Of a DNA stretch of 61,726 nucleotides, positions 26,559 through 34,499 are shown piece by piece (the stretch's first letter is position 1; each line of letters opens with the position of its first letter). The notes beneath the pieces are model-generated. The model was given only the letters and a program-made list of their open reading frames with translations. It was not told the DNA's origin and ran no database searches. The DNA is taken from IMG/VR virus record IMGVR_UViG_3300046028_004204, positions 1 through 61,726 of that record; one strand, 5' to 3'. This stretch comes from a virus. Made by a program: the position numbers and the translations under genes.

Positions 26559-27992
26559 ATGATAAAAGATTACGGAATTGAAGTACAGAAGCTATATCTT
26601 GAATTGATGCTGGCAGATGCAGAAGTGTTTGTACGCTGTCAAGGTATTTTTGATCACACACTATTTGATCGCAAACTACAAGATGCGGCAGAATTCATTA
26701 ATGAATATGCCAAACAGTATAGTGTGCTGCCGGACTATGAAATGGTCAATGCATCGTGTAGAACTGATATGAAGCGGCCCGAAGCAGTCAAAGACGGACA
26801 TATGGAATGGTTGATGGACGAGTTTGAATCGTTCACTAGACATAAAGCCATTGAGCGAGCAATTATCGCCAGTGCTGACTTGTTAGAGCAACACAACTAC
26901 GGTGAAGTTGAGACCTTGATTAAAGAAGCAGTTCAAATTGGTCTTGCTCGCGACATGGGCACAGACTACTTTGCTGATCCTCGTGGGCGACTAATGGGCC
27001 TCAAAGACAAGAACGGTCAGATCTCAACAGGTTGGCCTTGTATGGACCGTAAGCTGTTTGGTGGAATGAATCGTGGAGAGCTAAACATCTTTGCAGGTGG
27101 ATCAGGTGCAGGTAAAAGTTTGTTCCTGGCTAATCTAGGAGTGAACTGGGCATTGATGGGTCTTAATGTTGTTTATCTAACACTAGAACTTTCAGAAGCA
27201 CTGGTATCTATGCGTATTGACAGTATGGTTACAGGTGTTGGTACTAAAGAGATTTTTAAAGATCTTGATGATGTTGAAATGAAAGTCAAGATGATCGGCA
27301 AGAAAGCGGGTATGCTACAGATCAAGTACATGCCTAGTGGCAAGACTGTTAATGATATCCGTGCTTACATCAAAGAATATGAAATCCGTGTGGGCAAGAA
27401 AGTAGATGTGTTGTTGGTAGATTATCTAGACTTGTTGATGCCCATAGGTAAAAAGATTTCAGCAGAAAACTTGTTTGTCAAAGACAAGTATGTATCAGAA
27501 GAACTGCGTAATCTAGCAATGGAAAAAAAGATTCTGTTGGTAACTGCCGCCCAGTTGAATCGTGGTGCTGTAGAAGAAGTTGAGTTTGATCACAGTCACA
27601 TCTCAGGTGGATTGAGTAAGATTCAAACTGCTGACAATGTGTTTGGTATCTTTACATCGAGAGCAATGCGTGAACGAGGTCGTTATCAGATACAGCTAAT
27701 GAAGACTCGTTCATCAAGCGGTGTAGGACAAAAGGTTGATCTAGAATTTAACATCGAAAGCCTAAAAATTAGTGATCTTCCAGAAGAAGAACAAGAAAGC
27801 AACGGAGCCAGCAGTCGTGGATCTAGCAGTCTAATCGAAAGCATTAAAAATCGCTCAACTGTTAAAATAGACAGCGACGGTGTAATCCATGATGACCCCA
27901 CACAGGGAGCCAGCATTGGTAAAGTACGAGCCAATGTAGAATCCAGCAAATTGTTGGAGTTGTTGAACAAGATGCACGATGAAGACGAATAA
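26559..27992 (+). CDS. replicative DnaB-type helicase, gp41-like
   Basis: 477 residues. RecA-fold helicase with Walker A GGSGAGKS, VVYLTLELSE, Walker B VDVLLVDYLDLL, TAAQLNR (motif H3) and the KTRSSSGVGQ DNA-binding loop. Hexameric unwinding enzyme of the T4-type fork; forms the primosome with the upstream primase. C-terminal ~60 residues are Ser-rich and flexible. Overlaps the next gene by 14 bp. Confidence 0.93.
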   Translation: MIKDYGIEVQKLYLELMLADAEVFVRCQGIFDHTLFDRKLQDAAEFINEYAKQYSVLPDYEMVNASCRTDMKRPEAVKDGHMEWLMDEFESFTRHKAIERAIIASADLLEQHNYGEVETLIKEAVQIGLARDMGTDYFADPRGRLMGLKDKNGQISTGWPCMDRKLFGGMNRGELNIFAGGSGAGKSLFLANLGVNWALMGLNVVYLTLELSEALVSMRIDSMVTGVGTKEIFKDLDDVEMKVKMIGKKAGMLQIKYMPSGKTVNDIRAYIKEYEIRVGKKVDVLLVDYLDLLMPIGKKISAENLFVKDKYVSEELRNLAMEKKILLVTAAQLNRGAVEEVEFDHSHISGGLSKIQTADNVFGIFTSRAMRERGRYQIQLMKTRSSSGVGQKVDLEFNIESLKISDLPEEEQESNGASSRGSSSLIESIKNRSTVKIDSDGVIHDDPTQGASIGKVRANVESSKLLELLNKMHDEDE

Positions 27993-28215
27993 AGTAGAAT
28001 TGTACAAGTGGTTAGATCTCGAGGGCGAAAACATTGAAATTGATTGGCCCAAGGTGCATAAAACCATAGGCCTAGATCATACCAATTGGTTGTTACGGCA
28101 ACCCGAAGATCAATGCCAAATAATACTAGAACGCAAGGACATGTATTGTCGTTTGATAGCTGAATTTTACAATCAACAGACTTTGACACATTACCACTTA
28201 ATGTGGGCTAAATAA
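27979..28215 (+). CDS. small hypothetical protein downstream of gp41
   Basis: 78 residues, Trp- and His-containing (VELYKWLDLEGENIEIDWPK). No recognised domain. Overlaps the helicase gene by 14 bp, so expressed with it. Confidence 0.6.
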   Translation: MKTNKVELYKWLDLEGENIEIDWPKVHKTIGLDHTNWLLRQPEDQCQIILERKDMYCRLIAEFYNQQTLTHYHLMWAK

Positions 28216-28218
28216 TGG

Positions 28219-28590
28219 ATGCGAGCAAAAGAGTTTATTCCCGAAGGTAAAGAAAGAAAAGCACTGCGTAAAGGTGTGGCTCAGAGTATGAGCAATCTCA
28301 CCGTCTACGACCAATTAGACAACAACAACAATCCCTATCTAGCCTATAGATTTGGTATTGCACTTGCAGGCAGTCCTAACGAAGACATGGACAAGCGAGG
28401 TGCAATAGGCAGCGATTTTGTCATGGCCGACTATACTGATGCGGATACTGCAATTCGCAAGGGCGCAGAGCGAATCATGGGTGTTCACAGTACTAAATCA
28501 ACGGGCAAGGGCAGTCTAGAGCTAGATGGCTCAATCATCAACAAAGTCAGTCCAACTGCTGCTGCCAAACGCAATCGTTACGGAGTTTAA
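28219..28590 (+). CDS. conserved phage protein with capsid-targeting-like N-terminus
   Basis: 123 residues. Begins MRAKEFIPEGK, very like the T4 internal-protein capsid targeting sequence (MKTYQEFIAEA), and FIPE fits the I-x-E cleavage pattern of the gp21 prohead protease. Body contains AYRFGIALAGSP and GAIGSDFVMADYTDADTAIRKGAERIMG, a type common in marine myoviruses. Candidate head-internal or head-associated protein (inference). Confidence 0.6.
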   Translation: MRAKEFIPEGKERKALRKGVAQSMSNLTVYDQLDNNNNPYLAYRFGIALAGSPNEDMDKRGAIGSDFVMADYTDADTAIRKGAERIMGVHSTKSTGKGSLELDGSIINKVSPTAAAKRNRYGV

Positions 28591-28591
28591 C

Positions 28592-29299
28592 ATGTGGTTG
28601 AGAGAATTTACAGCCAGCGAATTTGTCACAGTCAATAAACGACTGAATCCCAAGATATGGCAGGATGGTGAACTAGACCCTGCTGTAGCAGATAAATTAA
28701 AAGAAATTGCCATGGCCTTCAAAGAGTTTGTGGGCATTGAACTAGAAGTAATAGATTACACAATCACAGGCAGTAATGCTAATTACACCTGGACTGACTA
28801 CAGTGACCTTGATCTTCACCTCGTTATTCCCGGAGAACCCAACGACGAACAGCGCGAGCTATTCAATGCCAAAAAGGCACTCTGGGCCGAACAACATTCG
28901 ATCACAATCAAAGGCCTGCCAGTAGAATGTTATGTGCAGGGCAATGATGAAGAACACCACTCAACAGGCGTTTACAGTCTATTACACAAGACTTGGTTGA
29001 TCGAGCCCAAGAAGGTCAAACCCACAATAGACGACAAGGCAGTAGACGCCAAGAAAGATGCGGTAGAACACGAGATAGAGCGAGCTCTACTCAGCAAGGA
29101 TCTAGAACAGCTACGCTCAGTGAAAGAGCGCATTACCAAGATGCGCAAAGCAGGGTTGGCTCGTGCAGGAGAGTGGAGTGTAGAGAACCTTGTGTTTAAG
29201 GTTCTGCGCAATCTGGGTCTAATTGATCAGATCACGGAAAAAATACAGGAACTAGAAGACCAACAACTGAGCCTAGAACAGACTCAGATATTGGACTAA
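28592..29299 (+). CDS. nucleotidyltransferase-fold protein with targeting-like N-terminus
   Basis: 235 residues from ATG 28592, chosen because GGAG at 28582-28585 precedes it and the preceding gene ends at 28590; an upstream in-frame start at 28526 lies inside that gene. The N-terminus MWLREFTASEF recalls the tag of the upstream protein. YTITGSNANYTWTDYSDLDLHLVI is the NTase G-S...D-x-D signature. C-terminal half is helical coiled-coil-like. Possible packaged effector. Confidence 0.68.
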   Translation: MWLREFTASEFVTVNKRLNPKIWQDGELDPAVADKLKEIAMAFKEFVGIELEVIDYTITGSNANYTWTDYSDLDLHLVIPGEPNDEQRELFNAKKALWAEQHSITIKGLPVECYVQGNDEEHHSTGVYSLLHKTWLIEPKKVKPTIDDKAVDAKKDAVEHEIERALLSKDLEQLRSVKERITKMRKAGLARAGEWSVENLVFKVLRNLGLIDQITEKIQELEDQQLSLEQTQILD

Positions 29300-29433
29300 T
29301 CTTTGATTAGATAGCAGTCGTGTACATTACAACAGCGAATTTCATAAACCATAAATCTAGTGGCCTCAGTTAGACTCACAAAGGTCTTGGCTGTGAATGT
29401 TCCGCCTGTTAGATAATAACTCACTCTCCACAT
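29296..29433 (-). CDS. 45-residue hypothetical protein
   Basis: A short gene starting MWRVSYYLTGGTFTAKTF, with an ATGA overlap to the stop of the upstream BI-1-like gene. It has a Cys-rich C-terminus (CCNVHDCYLI). Its 3' end overlaps the convergent nucleotidyltransferase gene by 4 bp. The coupling supports translation; function unknown. Confidence 0.5.
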   Translation of the reverse strand: MWRVSYYLTGGTFTAKTFVSLTEATRFMVYEIRCCNVHDCYLIKD

Positions 29434-30128
29434 CAGTCTTTCTTGATGCCAAACAACTGTAGCAAATTGATGAACAAGTTGATAAAGTCCATATAGAGTG
29501 TAAGTGCTCCGATGACTTCTTCACGACCAGTGTCACCGTCTACTGACACAGCTTCACGAATCTTCTGTGTGTCATAGGCAGTGAGGCCCAAGAAGATGAT
29601 GATGGCCAAAGCACTAATAACCATCTGCATGACTGTGCTGCCAATAAAGATATTCACAACACTGGCAATGATGATGGCGATCAAGCCAACAAACATAAAC
29701 CGGCCAACACTATCTAGACTACGTTTGGTAAAGTAACCATAAAAGCTCATGACCGCAAACAGTATGGCCGCACCCATAAAGGCGCTCACAATCGAGCCCA
29801 TGGTGAATACAGCAAAGATAGTGGCCATGCTCAGACCCATTAGGGCCGCAAAACCATGCAAGAATAACTGTAGTTGACTTTTGTTGAAGCGGTCACTGGC
29901 AAATGCAAATGCCAGTATGGCCACTAGGGGTGCAAAGATCACAATCCATTTTGTCATGCCCGTAAAGAAGAATGCCAACAGTTCGGGCGATGAACCCACG
30001 AAGTAACTGACAATCATTGATACCAAGACAGCCAGGCTCATGTGAGCATACACTCGTCCCATGGCTGAATTTATTTCATCTGCTGAGCGGTAATCTGAAA
30101 TGCCGCTGGTGTAATTTGTTCCAAACAT
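29433..30128 (-). CDS. BI-1/YccA-family integral membrane protein
   Basis: 231 residues with seven predicted hydrophobic helices. Family features: INSAMGRVYAHMSLAVLVS start, FASDRFN, FLGLTAYDTQKIRE and the C-terminal ALTLYMDFINLFINLLQLFG. Bacterial relatives (YccA, YbhL) sit in the inner membrane; E. coli YccA is a modulator of the FtsH protease. It has its own consensus promoter at 30157-30185. Phage copies are uncommon, suggesting capture of a host gene. Confidence 0.9.
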   Translation of the reverse strand: MFGTNYTSGISDYRSADEINSAMGRVYAHMSLAVLVSMIVSYFVGSSPELLAFFFTGMTKWIVIFAPLVAILAFAFASDRFNKSQLQLFLHGFAALMGLSMATIFAVFTMGSIVSAFMGAAILFAVMSFYGYFTKRSLDSVGRFMFVGLIAIIIASVVNIFIGSTVMQMVISALAIIIFLGLTAYDTQKIREAVSVDGDTGREEVIGALTLYMDFINLFINLLQLFGIKKD

Positions 30129-30156
30129 AATGATCTCCTAGAAGTTAATGTATTTT

Positions 30157-30185
30157 ATTATACAGTGAGTTGATCTTGATGTCAA
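30157..30185 (-). promoter_or_regulatory. sigma70 promoter for BI-1-like gene
   Basis: TTGACA-17-TATAAT, perfect consensus on the minus strand, 29 bp upstream of the ATG. GGAG (in CTAGGAGATC) precedes the start. Confidence 0.85.
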
Positions 30186-30193
30186 CAATTATT

Positions 30194-30394
30194 TCAAACT
30201 CTAGAACTGTAGACTTCTACAAATCCACGCCAAACTGTTCCAGTACTGCGTGTCATCTTGGCGGCCAATTGATCAGCTTGATCTTCTGCTAGAGATCGCT
30301 GTCGTAGCTCGAGTCGTGAGCCTGTGAGGTCCTGACTCATCACTGTCTGTCCAGTGAGAATGTTTCGTGCTTTGGCAATGAGGTATTGTTTCAT
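30194..30394 (-). CDS. small hypothetical protein
   Basis: 66 residues from ATG 30394 (a longer frame to 30442 overlaps the upstream gene too far). Begins MKQYLIAKARNILTGQ, mixed charge, with QADQLAAKMTRSTGTVW. Follows 30396-30578 with a one-base gap. No domain recognised. Confidence 0.5.
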   Translation of the reverse strand: MKQYLIAKARNILTGQTVMSQDLTGSRLELRQRSLAEDQADQLAAKMTRSTGTVWRGFVEVYSSRV

Positions 30395-30395
30395 A

Positions 30396-30578
30396 TTATA
30401 GTCCGAATTCCTGGGCAAAGGCTTCAGCTTGATCCTGATCAAAGAACTCCAAGGATAGCTGTTGGTTTTTGTAAATGACCTGATAGTCTAGATGCTCAAT
30501 GGCATTAATAGCCAGCCACGAATGCCAAGAGTCCTCTTCAACTAGATCGGCAATGGTCCAAGGTTTAGTGTATTTCAT
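30396..30578 (-). CDS. small acidic hypothetical protein
   Basis: 60 residues (MKYTKPWTIADLVEED start; ends DQDQAEAFAQEFGL). An AATAAATAC late-like element lies just upstream of its ATG on the minus strand, hinting at late expression. Function unknown. Confidence 0.5.
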   Translation of the reverse strand: MKYTKPWTIADLVEEDSWHSWLAINAIEHLDYQVIYKNQQLSLEFFDQDQAEAFAQEFGL

Positions 30579-30586
30579 AAGTGTAT

Positions 30587-30817
30587 TTATTCATCAAACA
30601 GTGTTCTAATGACCCTAGTTTGCTCGGGATACTGTAACAGCCATAAACTGGCAAACTGTGCCTGGCTAAACAACATCCACCAATCTGTTACTATAGCGTA
30701 ATCATATTGAAAGTCTGTAACATGACTTCTAGGCCAAAAAGTAACCACACGCGGAGTCCACTGTTCAAGTAACAGTCTCTGATGATCCACAAAAGGTTCT
30801 AGATAGACTAACAGCAT
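30587..30817 (-). CDS. hypothetical protein, Trp-rich
   Basis: 76 residues (WWMLFSQAQFASLWLLQYPEQ). Upstream GATTAAATAC lies inside an inverted repeat (CTACGA...TCGTAG) just before the ATG, a possible late promoter. No recognised domain. Confidence 0.5.
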   Translation of the reverse strand: MLLVYLEPFVDHQRLLLEQWTPRVVTFWPRSHVTDFQYDYAIVTDWWMLFSQAQFASLWLLQYPEQTRVIRTLFDE

Positions 30818-30860
30818 ACTACGAGTATTTAATCGTAGGAGCCCAATTTAGGCCCAGTTC

Positions 30861-30897
30861 TTTAGAGCGCGAAGCGCCAAGCGGTAGCGCAGAAAAT
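30861..30897. repeat. GC-rich hairpin element, copy 1
   Basis: An AGAGCGCGAAGCG-type sequence with several short GCGC inverted repeats. It reappears in inverted, diverged form at 49641-49675. The gap 30818-30991 holds no gene that I can support. Confidence 0.45.
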
Positions 30898-30991
30898 TTG
30901 CAAGAAATTTTTGAAATGAGTTATCAGAGTAGTTAATGCTTGCCCAGCGATCCTAGATCTACTGTGCTTCAACTGTGGTCTGCGGGAATCT

Positions 30992-31165
30992 TTACTTGTT
31001 GGATCTAAATATGCGATACAGTGCATAAGCTACTAGAACAGCAAATATGACTATAACTGTGATCTCTACTGTGGTAAGAGTGGGCAAGGGCTCTGGCTCA
31101 ACACGCTGAGGTCTGGGAACAACGGGCTGTGAGGCTAGATACTGTTCGCGGGCTTTGTTATCCAT
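30992..31165 (-). CDS. 57-residue single-pass membrane protein
   Basis: A short gene: a proline-rich N-terminal segment (SQPVVPRPQRVEPEPLP) precedes one hydrophobic helix (VEITVIVIFAVLVAYALY) and a basic tail RIFRSNK. AGTAAATAA-like late element lies just before the ATG. Topology and size resemble small phage lysis or inner-membrane proteins, but no family is recognised. Confidence 0.55.
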   Translation of the reverse strand: MDNKAREQYLASQPVVPRPQRVEPEPLPTLTTVEITVIVIFAVLVAYALYRIFRSNK

Positions 31166-31176
31166 ACTGTTATTTA

Positions 31177-31446
31177 CTATACAGCGCCTCTAAGTATGCT
31201 CATGGTGATTTCTTGATCCGCTATACGATAGACATTGTAGCACTCTCTGCGGATCTTCTTTTGGCTGGGTTTGCTTCTACGATTACCCGCTGATGAGTTC
31301 AATGGCTGTAACTGTACTTGATTTGAATTCTCATATAGTTGAATCACCCGGGCTAGTATGATTCTATTGTGTTCAGTGACTATGCAATGATCTCCTTCTT
31401 GAAGAGGAGCACCTGCGATATCACGATGTTGTAGAGTGTAGTTCAT
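31177..31446 (-). CDS. hypothetical basic protein
   Basis: 89 residues. Beta-rich N-terminal half (EGDHCIVTEHNRIILARVIQLYE) looks like a small SH3-like barrel, followed by a Lys/Arg-rich stretch (RRSKPSQKKIRREC). Could bind nucleic acid. The 177-bp gap upstream (31447-31623) has a TATAAT-like box at 31567-31572 but no proper -35. Confidence 0.5.
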   Translation of the reverse strand: MNYTLQHRDIAGAPLQEGDHCIVTEHNRIILARVIQLYENSNQVQLQPLNSSAGNRRSKPSQKKIRRECYNVYRIADQEITMSILRGAV

Positions 31447-31623
31447 AGTGTGTATTGTTAGTTACTGTAGAAAAAGGTTATTGAGGGGTAAAAAAATTGG
31501 TCGCGTAAAAAATTAGGGTGGAGTACTTACGCTTTTGAGGTGGTGATTTGCTACCATACTGTTGTTATTATACAACACTATGTATGTATACCGGCCACCC
31601 CCCACCATAGCCCCACCATGACC

Positions 31624-31836
31624 TCATTGGTGCCTCGGTCTCATCTTCCTGGGACAATCTCTATCCATCTGAGGTCGGCAAGGTTGATGATCCCAATTGG
31701 GCAAGACATCGATTAGACTACGATGGCCTACGGGGTCCCACGGTGCGTCACGCCTGTCGTGTGTGGCGCAGCCTGTAACAGCTAACAAGCTGCTAGCGGC
31801 TAGCAATACGCTGCAAATACGCTGTGAGTTCTTCAT
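31624..31836 (-). CDS. small lipoprotein
   Basis: 70 residues. Signal peptide MKNSQRICSVLLAASSLLAV ends in lipobox VTGC (Cys ~23), then a short Pro/Arg/Asp-rich periplasmic peptide. Size and type fit outer-membrane spanin-like lysis lipoproteins, though no inner-membrane partner is obvious; the 57-residue protein nearby might be considered. Overlaps the upstream gene by 44 bp. Confidence 0.65.
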   Translation of the reverse strand: MKNSQRICSVLLAASSLLAVTGCATHDRRDAPWDPVGHRSLIDVLPNWDHQPCRPQMDRDCPRKMRPRHQ

Positions 31837-32017
31837 GTACTGTGTCCACTGTGTCTAGTTGTGCTGCTGTCATAAGCTCGCGTAACACTTGAGCTCTACG
31901 CTTATACGCAGGCGGCATAGCCTTAACCATAGCATCTACTGCGTCTAGTGTATCACAGTTCCACAGTAGGTTACATATCTCTATGTCCTTCTTTGACAGT
32001 CCTTCAAGTGTGATCAT
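31793..32017 (-). CDS. hypothetical helical protein
   Basis: 74 residues (MITLEGLSKKDIEICNLLWN). AAGGAG lies 7-8 bases before the ATG. The start overlaps the upstream gene's stop (32014-32017). Predicted all-helical; function unknown. Confidence 0.55.
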   Translation of the reverse strand: MITLEGLSKKDIEICNLLWNCDTLDAVDAMVKAMPPAYKRRAQVLRELMTAAQLDTVDTVHEELTAYLQRIASR

Positions 32018-32205
32018 TCCCGTGCTCCTTCTACTGCATATGAAGCGCCTACTGCCATAAGCGCAATGCCTATGAGTGCGAATGTGCCTAAGTATATGCC
32101 ATCATATGTAGCCAAGTCCGGGCTAGTCTCAATGCCGCCTACAGTGCCTAACAACATAACAAGTCCTGTGTATAAGCAGAACAGGGCCTTTTGTCTTGTA
32201 GTCAT
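32014..32205 (-). CDS. two-helix membrane protein
   Basis: 63 residues with hydrophobic helices at ~7-24 and ~38-57 separated by a short acidic loop. AAAGGAAAC ribosome-binding site. Driven by the promoter at 32232-32260 and coupled to 31793-32017. Function unknown. Confidence 0.6.
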   Translation of the reverse strand: MTTRQKALFCLYTGLVMLLGTVGGIETSPDLATYDGIYLGTFALIGIALMAVGASYAVEGARE

Positions 32206-32231
32206 CTTGTTTCCTTTGTGTGTATGTACGT

Positions 32232-32260
32232 AGTATAACAGTGTTTAGCCAAACTGTCAA
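32232..32260 (-). promoter_or_regulatory. early sigma70 promoter
   Basis: TTGACA-17-TATACT before the 32205 start. The TGA stop of the upstream 35-residue gene lies inside the -35 hexamer. Confidence 0.85.
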
Positions 32261-32364
32261 CCAAAAATGATAGTGCCTAGACCTGCAATAGCCAACAGCA
32301 GAGCTTGTGCAATACCAAAGTGGAACAAGAACCATACAACTGCAATTCCAACGATCCATTTCAT
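32257..32364 (-). CDS. 35-residue membrane miniprotein
   Basis: A very short gene with AAAGGAGCTGAT directly before ATG and its own promoter (32391-32419). The protein MKWIVGIAVVWFLFHFG... is almost wholly hydrophobic, one transmembrane helix. Placement between a dedicated promoter and the next promoter, plus a strong Shine-Dalgarno, argues that it is real. Possible inhibitor or accessory of a host membrane protein. Confidence 0.6.
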   Translation of the reverse strand: MKWIVGIAVVWFLFHFGIAQALLLAIAGLGTIIFG

Positions 32365-32390
32365 ATCAGCTCCTTTGTTGCTATGTGTCT

Positions 32391-32419
32391 AGTATACTGC
32401 CAAAAAGCCTCTGTGTCAA
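32391..32419 (-). promoter_or_regulatory. early sigma70 promoter for 35-residue gene
   Basis: TTGACA-17-TATACT, followed by the shared leader GACACATAGCAACAAAGGAG. Confidence 0.85.
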
Positions 32420-32478
32420 CCTACGAAGTGCCCAGGCGTGTTGCAGGGTCTAGTGGTAGGCTGACACGTTGGCAATCT

Positions 32479-32865
32479 TTAGACCCAACCCTCTACCACC
32501 ATAACGGGCTTCTTAAGCACACGCTTGACAAAGGATTCTGGGTCGTCATCTACACGGGTCAACATATAGCCCATTGCCTCGCCCAAGTCTGCACTCTTAA
32601 TCTCTAGCTCTAGGCCGGCTGCTTCGAACGCTGCCTGCATACGTGTTAATGTATAACGGACACCTGCGTCGAATGCCTCGTACTCTGCTTGTCCGATCTC
32701 GTCACCGTCAAAGCCTGCATCCTCTAGCACTACGGCTGTCTCTGCGCCGTCAGCCACTACAAATTTGCCGATTTTCTTCCAGTTGCTCTGCTTCTCGCTG
32801 TCAAAGTGGTCACAGCATTCGTTGAGGTCAAAGCTGTTGAAGTTGTCATAATTTACTGTAGTCAT
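32479..32865 (-). CDS. acidic hypothetical early protein
   Basis: 128 residues, strongly acidic (pI clearly low), including DGAETAVVLEDAGFDGDEIGQAEYEAF. No domain recognised. Own promoter at 32894-32922. Acidic early phage proteins often bind host factors, but nothing specific can be said. Confidence 0.6.
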   Translation of the reverse strand: MTTVNYDNFNSFDLNECCDHFDSEKQSNWKKIGKFVVADGAETAVVLEDAGFDGDEIGQAEYEAFDAGVRYTLTRMQAAFEAAGLELEIKSADLGEAMGYMLTRVDDDPESFVKRVLKKPVMVVEGWV

Positions 32866-32893
32866 TTGGTTCGCTCCTTGTTACTATGTGTCT

Positions 32894-32922
32894 ATTATAC
32901 AACTAATTTGGCCAGTTGTCAA
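32894..32922 (-). promoter_or_regulatory. early sigma70 promoter
   Basis: TTGACA-17-TATAAT perfect consensus before 32865. Confidence 0.88.
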
Positions 32923-32954
32923 CCTTTCTACAAAAGCCCTTGAGCTTTGTAGGG

Positions 32955-33152
32955 TCAATAGCTTTGGTGGCTATGACCAATGCGGTACATCACAGTGGGC
33001 ACAATCTCTTCTGTGTCCGGTGTGTACGGCTCTGGCAACATGATGGTTGCGAACTCGCCATAGCAGTAATAACCGCTTTCGGTCACTACCAACTCTGCGT
33101 CCTGAGGCAATGCCTCTAATGCCCGGATCATTTCTGCTACTGTTATTGTCAT
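32955..33152 (-). CDS. small hypothetical early protein
   Basis: 65 residues: MTITVAEMIRALEALPQDAELVV, a short helix-strand module common in phage early genes, followed by a Pro/Glu loop. Own promoter at 33186-33214. A hairpin with a short T-run (ACCCTACAAAGCTCAAGGGC) follows the gene. Confidence 0.6.
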   Translation of the reverse strand: MTITVAEMIRALEALPQDAELVVTESGYYCYGEFATIMLPEPYTPDTEEIVPTVMYRIGHSHQSY

Positions 33153-33185
33153 CTTGTTCTCCTACTTGTTTGTTGCTATGTGTCT

Positions 33186-33214
33186 ATTATACAACCAAAA
33201 TGCCAAAGTGTCAA
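33186..33214 (-). promoter_or_regulatory. early sigma70 promoter
   Basis: TTGACA-17-TATAAT perfect consensus before 33152. Confidence 0.88.
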
Positions 33215-33242
33215 CCAATTTTGTGTTGTATTATTGCAACAG

Positions 33243-33953
33243 TTAGAACTTCAACGATTCGTACTTGGTCAAGTCGTACTTGGATAGATCTGTGATGAAC
33301 GGTGTGCCCACAGTTACATCCAAGAAGAACAGCTCGTGGAATCTAGCCTTGATGTCTACTTGACCTTCCACTAGACTGCCTTTGTGTTGTATCCCCATTG
33401 GAATCTTGCCTTGTTCTACATGATCCTTACCAGGTGTGCGGCTCAACAGATGATATGGAACCCAGTAGTGGACGGCACCATTGCCGTAGAGCGCAGAGAA
33501 CAGGCCGTAGTTGGCACAGTCTGGTTTGACCTGTTGCCAAGTTCCTTTTTTAGAAGGCTGCACTTTAGAATCTAGCATGGGAATGCGGGTTGCACGTTCG
33601 GCCCATGTTAACGCATATCCGCGTTTATCGATTTGTTTTTTGCTGTCAGGAGTCATTACAGTAAAGAATTTAATCTCTACCAAGTCTCCTGTTAGATGTT
33701 GCGCTATCGACTGATCCAAGACAGCATCATGGTTGCCATTACGCTTGTCTAACAGTTGAGGGCATCCAGCTTTGAACTCGTTCTCCCAAGCATCACCGCG
33801 ATGCTTGGAAATACCCTCTTTAAACCATTTCTGCATGTCTGCAGGAAAACCGTAGGTATTAGTCCATCGAGTCATGTCTACCTCATCCTGGAACTCACGG
33901 AATGCCTTGGTATCCATTCCTACTACGTCTGCCATTGTGAAAGTTTTGGCCAT
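33243..33953 (-). CDS. hypothetical protein, possible PD-(D/E)xK nuclease-like
   Basis: 236 residues. DAVLDQSIAQHLTGDLVEIKFFTVM places an acidic residue before a D...E-x-K pair on a predicted strand, as in restriction-endonuclease-like folds, but the full fold is not evident. Basic patches elsewhere (KSKKQIDKRGYALTW-type). Transcribed with 33962-34219. Treat the nuclease suggestion as tentative. Confidence 0.5.
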   Translation of the reverse strand: MAKTFTMADVVGMDTKAFREFQDEVDMTRWTNTYGFPADMQKWFKEGISKHRGDAWENEFKAGCPQLLDKRNGNHDAVLDQSIAQHLTGDLVEIKFFTVMTPDSKKQIDKRGYALTWAERATRIPMLDSKVQPSKKGTWQQVKPDCANYGLFSALYGNGAVHYWVPYHLLSRTPGKDHVEQGKIPMGIQHKGSLVEGQVDIKARFHELFFLDVTVGTPFITDLSKYDLTKYESLKF

Positions 33954-33961
33954 GTTAGTCC

Positions 33962-34219
33962 TTAGCTGGCGTTACGGAAGAAGTCTGCTGGCATTTCAAA
34001 GTAACCAGTCCACAGCAGACCAAAGATGTATATGGCTAACAGGACACCGTTAACGATGACCAAGTTCCATTCGCGAATCCTGATGCTCCAGATCAAGTAC
34101 AGAGCTGCACCTAGGTTCAGGAAGTAGATGTTCAAGGGATCGATGCGCAGGCTTGTGAAAGCTGCCCCAAGGACCACTGCCAAGCAGCCGGTCCATTTAA
34201 GTATGTTGTTTAAGTTCAT
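33962..34219 (-). CDS. three-helix membrane protein
   Basis: 85 residues, three hydrophobic helices (~8-24, ~31-46, ~52-71) with conserved-looking DPLNIYFLNLGAALYLIWSIRI. A small uncharacterised membrane family seen in marine phages and bacteria. First gene after the promoter at 34226-34254. Confidence 0.65.
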   Translation of the reverse strand: MNLNNILKWTGCLAVVLGAAFTSLRIDPLNIYFLNLGAALYLIWSIRIREWNLVIVNGVLLAIYIFGLLWTGYFEMPADFFRNAS

Positions 34220-34225
34220 GTGTTA

Positions 34226-34254
34226 ATTATATGCTCGTTTTGCCAAACTGTCAA
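34226..34254 (-). promoter_or_regulatory. early sigma70 promoter
   Basis: TTGACA-17-TATAAT perfect consensus. The ATG at 34219 is only 7 bp after the -10 box, so the transcript from this site would be nearly leaderless. Confidence 0.82.
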
Positions 34255-34284
34255 CCGACCCTAGACCCCGTAGGGTCTTTGTTG

Positions 34285-34428
34285 TTATGCTATAATTGTG
34301 TCGTCTAGCGCACAAGCTAACGCATTAAATGCGTTTTGTATTGCAACATGTTCGTCTAGTTCTGCTTCTTCTAGCACTGCTTGTAACTGCAACATTAAAC
34401 TGTCTAATTTGCTTTTTGTATTTTGCAT
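34285..34428 (-). CDS. 47-residue helical hypothetical protein
   Basis: A short gene (MQNTKSKLDSLMLQLQAVLE start) predicted as two amphipathic helices, acidic. Own promoter at 34452-34480. Part of a cluster (34285-35534) with unusual codon choice rich in GCA/TGT/TTT triplets relative to neighbours. Confidence 0.55.
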   Translation of the reverse strand: MQNTKSKLDSLMLQLQAVLEEAELDEHVAIQNAFNALACALDDTIIA

Positions 34429-34451
34429 TGTTTGCTTTCTGTTAAAAAACA

Positions 34452-34480
34452 ATTATAGCACACTTACATCCAAAATGCAA
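34452..34480 (-). promoter_or_regulatory. early promoter overlapping an inverted repeat
   Basis: TTGCAT-17-TATAAT. The spacer and -35 lie in a 13-bp inverted repeat with one mismatch (34457-34469 with 34475-34487), a possible operator or a hairpin terminating upstream transcription. Confidence 0.75.
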
Positions 34481-34499
34481 GTGTGCTACATAATAACCC

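Noticed and set aside
32129-32359. 76-residue minus frame
   Set aside because: Cys/His/Arg-rich out-of-frame reading; the 35-residue hydrophobic frame at 32257-32364 has the promoter and Shine-Dalgarno, and the 63-residue gene occupies the rest.
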